Positions 62,108 through 64,000 of a DNA stretch of 64,000 nucleotides are shown one piece after another. The position numbers and the translations under genes were made by a program. This DNA is from Spirosoma panaciterrae DSM 21099 (lineage in GTDB: Bacteria; Bacteroidota; Bacteroidia; Cytophagales; Spirosomataceae), in contig NZ_KB893193.1 in assembly GCF_000374025.1 (NCBI RefSeq), positions 1 through 64,000 of the forward strand, read 5' to 3'. The notes beneath the pieces are model-generated. The model was not told the origin of the DNA, made no database searches, and saw nothing but the letters and a program-made list of their open reading frames with translations. How positions within the stretch are numbered: the stretch's first letter is position 1; every line of letters starts with the position of its first letter.

Positions 62108-62423
62108 ACTGGGCTACTTGAGGTAGCCAATCTACGAATTACTCAGCAAACTACGGTGAACGACATTTTCTTACAAAAATGCTCCCGCCAGAGATAAGAT
62201 GACTAACTAGATTAAGGGGCAAACTATTTTGAAAAATTATGAGTCAATTTTCGACTTCTGAAAACAATTTCTGTGGAAAATCGTTTTTATCTCTGTAATC
62301 GTTGCTCGACGGGGATGCTGTGAAAAGCACCTGATGTTAACTAATAACTGCTCGAGTAAACGAAACAAAAGCCAGGTGACTTCGCGTCGTCTGGCTTTCT
62401 TTTTGCTCGCAAGGCAACCTCGT
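62108..62423. other. 316-bp intergenic region
   Basis: No reading frame with protein-like character. It holds the terminator at 62368-62405 and a short GGCTAC..GTAGCC hairpin (about 62112-62128). Nothing else is recognised. Confidence 0.6.
62368..62405 (-). terminator. terminator of the histidine kinase gene
   Basis: A 13-bp stem (62368-62380 with 62386-62398, two G-U pairs) with a 5-nt loop. T-rich tracts on both sides (leftward TTTTGTTTC, rightward CTTTTTG) allow termination in either direction. Confidence 0.8.
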
Positions 62424-63650
62424 TTATACAGGCAGATACACGCTGAAAGTTGATCCCTGATCCGGTTGGCTTTGGGCACTTATCCAGCCCCCATGATTCA
62501 AAGCCACTTTCTCGCAAATGGCCAGGCCTATGCCCGTGCCGGCAAACTCACTCCGGCCATGTAAGCGTTGAAACACCATAAAAATGCGGTCCAGGTATTT
62601 CTCTTCAAAGCCAATCCCATTGTCGATGACCTCAATCCGATAGTAACCATTAGCCATTGGATGAGGCTTGAATGGGATCGGTATATCATTGGCTGCTACC
62701 CGACTCGATATAATCTGAATCTGAGGAGCAACCCCGGGCTTGTGAAACTTCAGGGCATTACTGACCAGGTTTTGGAACAATTGCTCTAATTGAGAAGCAT
62801 CACCCGCTACCTGAGGTAAATCACTAACCTGGATAATCGCTCCAGTTTCCTGGATGAGCAGCTCCATATTCTGCAATACGGCCTCCATAATGGTGGTGAG
62901 TGAAACGCTTCGACTGGTATTCCGCTGAGTGGAAATGCGCGAAAAAGTCAATAAATCTCGAATCAGACTCGACATCCGACGAGCTGCCTGCTGCATACGC
63001 TCCAGGTAATTGATGCCTTCTCCCAGCTCAGTGCGGTATTGATTTTGAAGCAGGTCGCCGAACTGCTGGACTTTGCGAAGGGGTTCCTGTAAATCGTGAG
63101 AAGCGATATAGGCAAACTGCTGGAGGTTCTGGTTCGATCGCTTCAAGTCCTGAATCGAGTCTTCCAATTGTTGGGTTCGCTCGGCCACTTGTCGATCCAG
63201 CTCTGCCGACTGCTGCCGTAATTGATCTTCTCGCAGCAGTAGGGCCTGATGGGCAGCTACCTGTTGCGTAATCTCGACGCCGGTTGCAATGATGCCAAAA
63301 ACAGCACCTTGCTGATTGCGCAGGGGTTTAAACGAAAAATCAAAGTATACTGTCTTACTCACCCCATCGATCACCATATTGGCGGGGGTATTGTTGGTAG
63401 CGAACGTGACGCCAGTGGTATACACTTCATCCAGGATAGCCAGGAATGGCTGTCCTTCCATCTCGGGGATGGCTTTGGCTAAGGGCATTCCGAAAACGTT
63501 AGCCCCTTTTCCCCATACGGCCAATTGTGGCTCATTGGCAACGGTGATGATCATCTGCCGACCCACCAATAAGGCTATAGGAATAGGAGATTCCATGACC
63601 AGGGCACGGAAAATGGATTCATTATCGAGCGATTCAGGATCACCAATCAT
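62424..63650 (-). CDS. PAS-domain sensor histidine kinase
   Basis: 408 aa, soluble. N-terminal PAS domain (about residues 10-135; MVIDGVSKTVYFDFSFKPL, then GIIATGVEITQQV), a coiled coil (135-175), HisKA with the phosphorylated His in YIASHDLQEPLRKVQQF, and HATPase_c with NLVSNALKF, DNGIGFEEKYLDRIF and GTGIGLAIC. No receiver domain and no membrane helix. No response regulator gene is adjacent, so its partner is elsewhere. Confidence 0.92.
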   Translation of the reverse strand: MIGDPESLDNESIFRALVMESPIPIALLVGRQMIITVANEPQLAVWGKGANVFGMPLAKAIPEMEGQPFLAILDEVYTTGVTFATNNTPANMVIDGVSKTVYFDFSFKPLRNQQGAVFGIIATGVEITQQVAAHQALLLREDQLRQQSAELDRQVAERTQQLEDSIQDLKRSNQNLQQFAYIASHDLQEPLRKVQQFGDLLQNQYRTELGEGINYLERMQQAARRMSSLIRDLLTFSRISTQRNTSRSVSLTTIMEAVLQNMELLIQETGAIIQVSDLPQVAGDASQLEQLFQNLVSNALKFHKPGVAPQIQIISSRVAANDIPIPFKPHPMANGYYRIEVIDNGIGFEEKYLDRIFMVFQRLHGRSEFAGTGIGLAICEKVALNHGGWISAQSQPDQGSTFSVYLPV

Positions 63651-64000
63651 ACAGGCGTAAAAGTAAGCTACAGATCTTTAACCATCATGGCTCCATTGAG
63701 TTTGCCGGTTTACCCTGCTTAGCTAATTTATCGATCTGATTTTCTGTTCGCCTGAAGATGAGGTGCCCTATTCATACAGCCCAGGATGGGGCCTGGCTTA
63801 CTCTAGCGTCATATTGTCCGATTAAAATGACCATTGGCTTGATCTTGTTAATTGCTCCCAAATACGATAAAGAAGACTGTGTAATTCTACTTTTCAACGA
63901 CAGCTCAATTGAGATTTCCAGTCTGTTTATGCCTATTCAGGCTAATGTATACAAGTGTCGTTCGCATCGTCCCTTTCTGCATAAAATCGTCCACCAGGGT
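63651..64000. other. 350-bp right end with no confirmed gene
   Basis: A rightward frame from an ATG at 63827 stays open to the window edge (58 codons, begins MTIGLILLIAP). On the other strand a frame entering from the edge reads VDDFMQKGTMRTTLVYIS and stops near 63905. Neither resembles a family I know. One of the two may be the edge of a gene that continues beyond the window. Confidence 0.3.

Noticed and set aside
62237..62479. 80-codon leftward frame at the end of the histidine kinase gene
   Set aside because: It overlaps the kinase end and the terminator hairpin; basic, random-looking composition.

Overview
This 64 kb window is an ordinary, densely coded chromosome segment of a Bacteroidota bacterium, most likely a Cytophagales / Spirosoma-type organism (inference). 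The basis is the combination of an Alternative Complex III operon joined to an aa3-type oxidase operon, BshC (bacillithiol), long-form IspH, a DUF4295 gene after rpmG, a six-domain S1 protein, and Bacteroidota promoters of the form TTG-N(about 20)-TAnnTTTG. There is no prophage, insertion sequence, CRISPR array, rRNA or plasmid gene. One tRNA (Cys) is present.

Layout. 1-9.1 kb: a small lipoprotein, then a leftward block with an ABC exporter, asd, 5-formyl-THF cyclo-ligase + bshC, an MntA/HepT toxin-antitoxin pair directly behind rimO, and a small secreted protein. 9.1-10.8 kb: ftsY and the rpmG-DUF4295 unit. 11-27.8 kb: mixed housekeeping: an orphan nuoD, hpt, a TPR protein, an Lrp regulator, a GHL10-type glycoside hydrolase, ispH, a DoxX-like protein, a GH3-family enzyme, a glycerophosphodiesterase, a broken ECF sigma gene, a penicillin-acylase family enzyme, an OmpH-like protein, smpB and an HNH protein. 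28-30.1 kb: rpsA and tRNA-Cys. 30.3-47.5 kb: one long rightward respiratory superoperon (actABCDEF, ctaC, ctaD, ctaA, ctaB, two subunit III genes, subunit IV, SCO, DUF420/CtaM-like, a small CAMC protein, DUF983), closed by a terminator. It encodes the whole path from menaquinol to oxygen plus heme A synthesis and copper insertion. 47.6-51 kb: ECF sigma / putative anti-sigma / beta-barrel / epimerase operon. 51-64 kb: cell-envelope and sugar genes (glycosyltransferase, LpxH-like phosphatase, NeuD-like acetyltransferase, GDP-fucose synthase, AnmK, fructosamine kinase), a MORN-repeat protein, a TPR protein, a DEAD-box helicase, two proteins of unknown function and a PAS histidine kinase.

The most unusual signal is not a gene but the intergenic DNA. 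(i) At least six spacers hold long inverted repeats, and several of these arms, plus two single-arm tracts, are built from near-tandem 7-nt units. (ii) Nested double-hairpin REP-like elements occur, including two copies of one family whose GTAGAG ends supply the stop codons of three flanking genes. (iii) Every convergent gene pair with a gap over 60 bp contains such a palindrome, while the four convergent pairs with short gaps have none.
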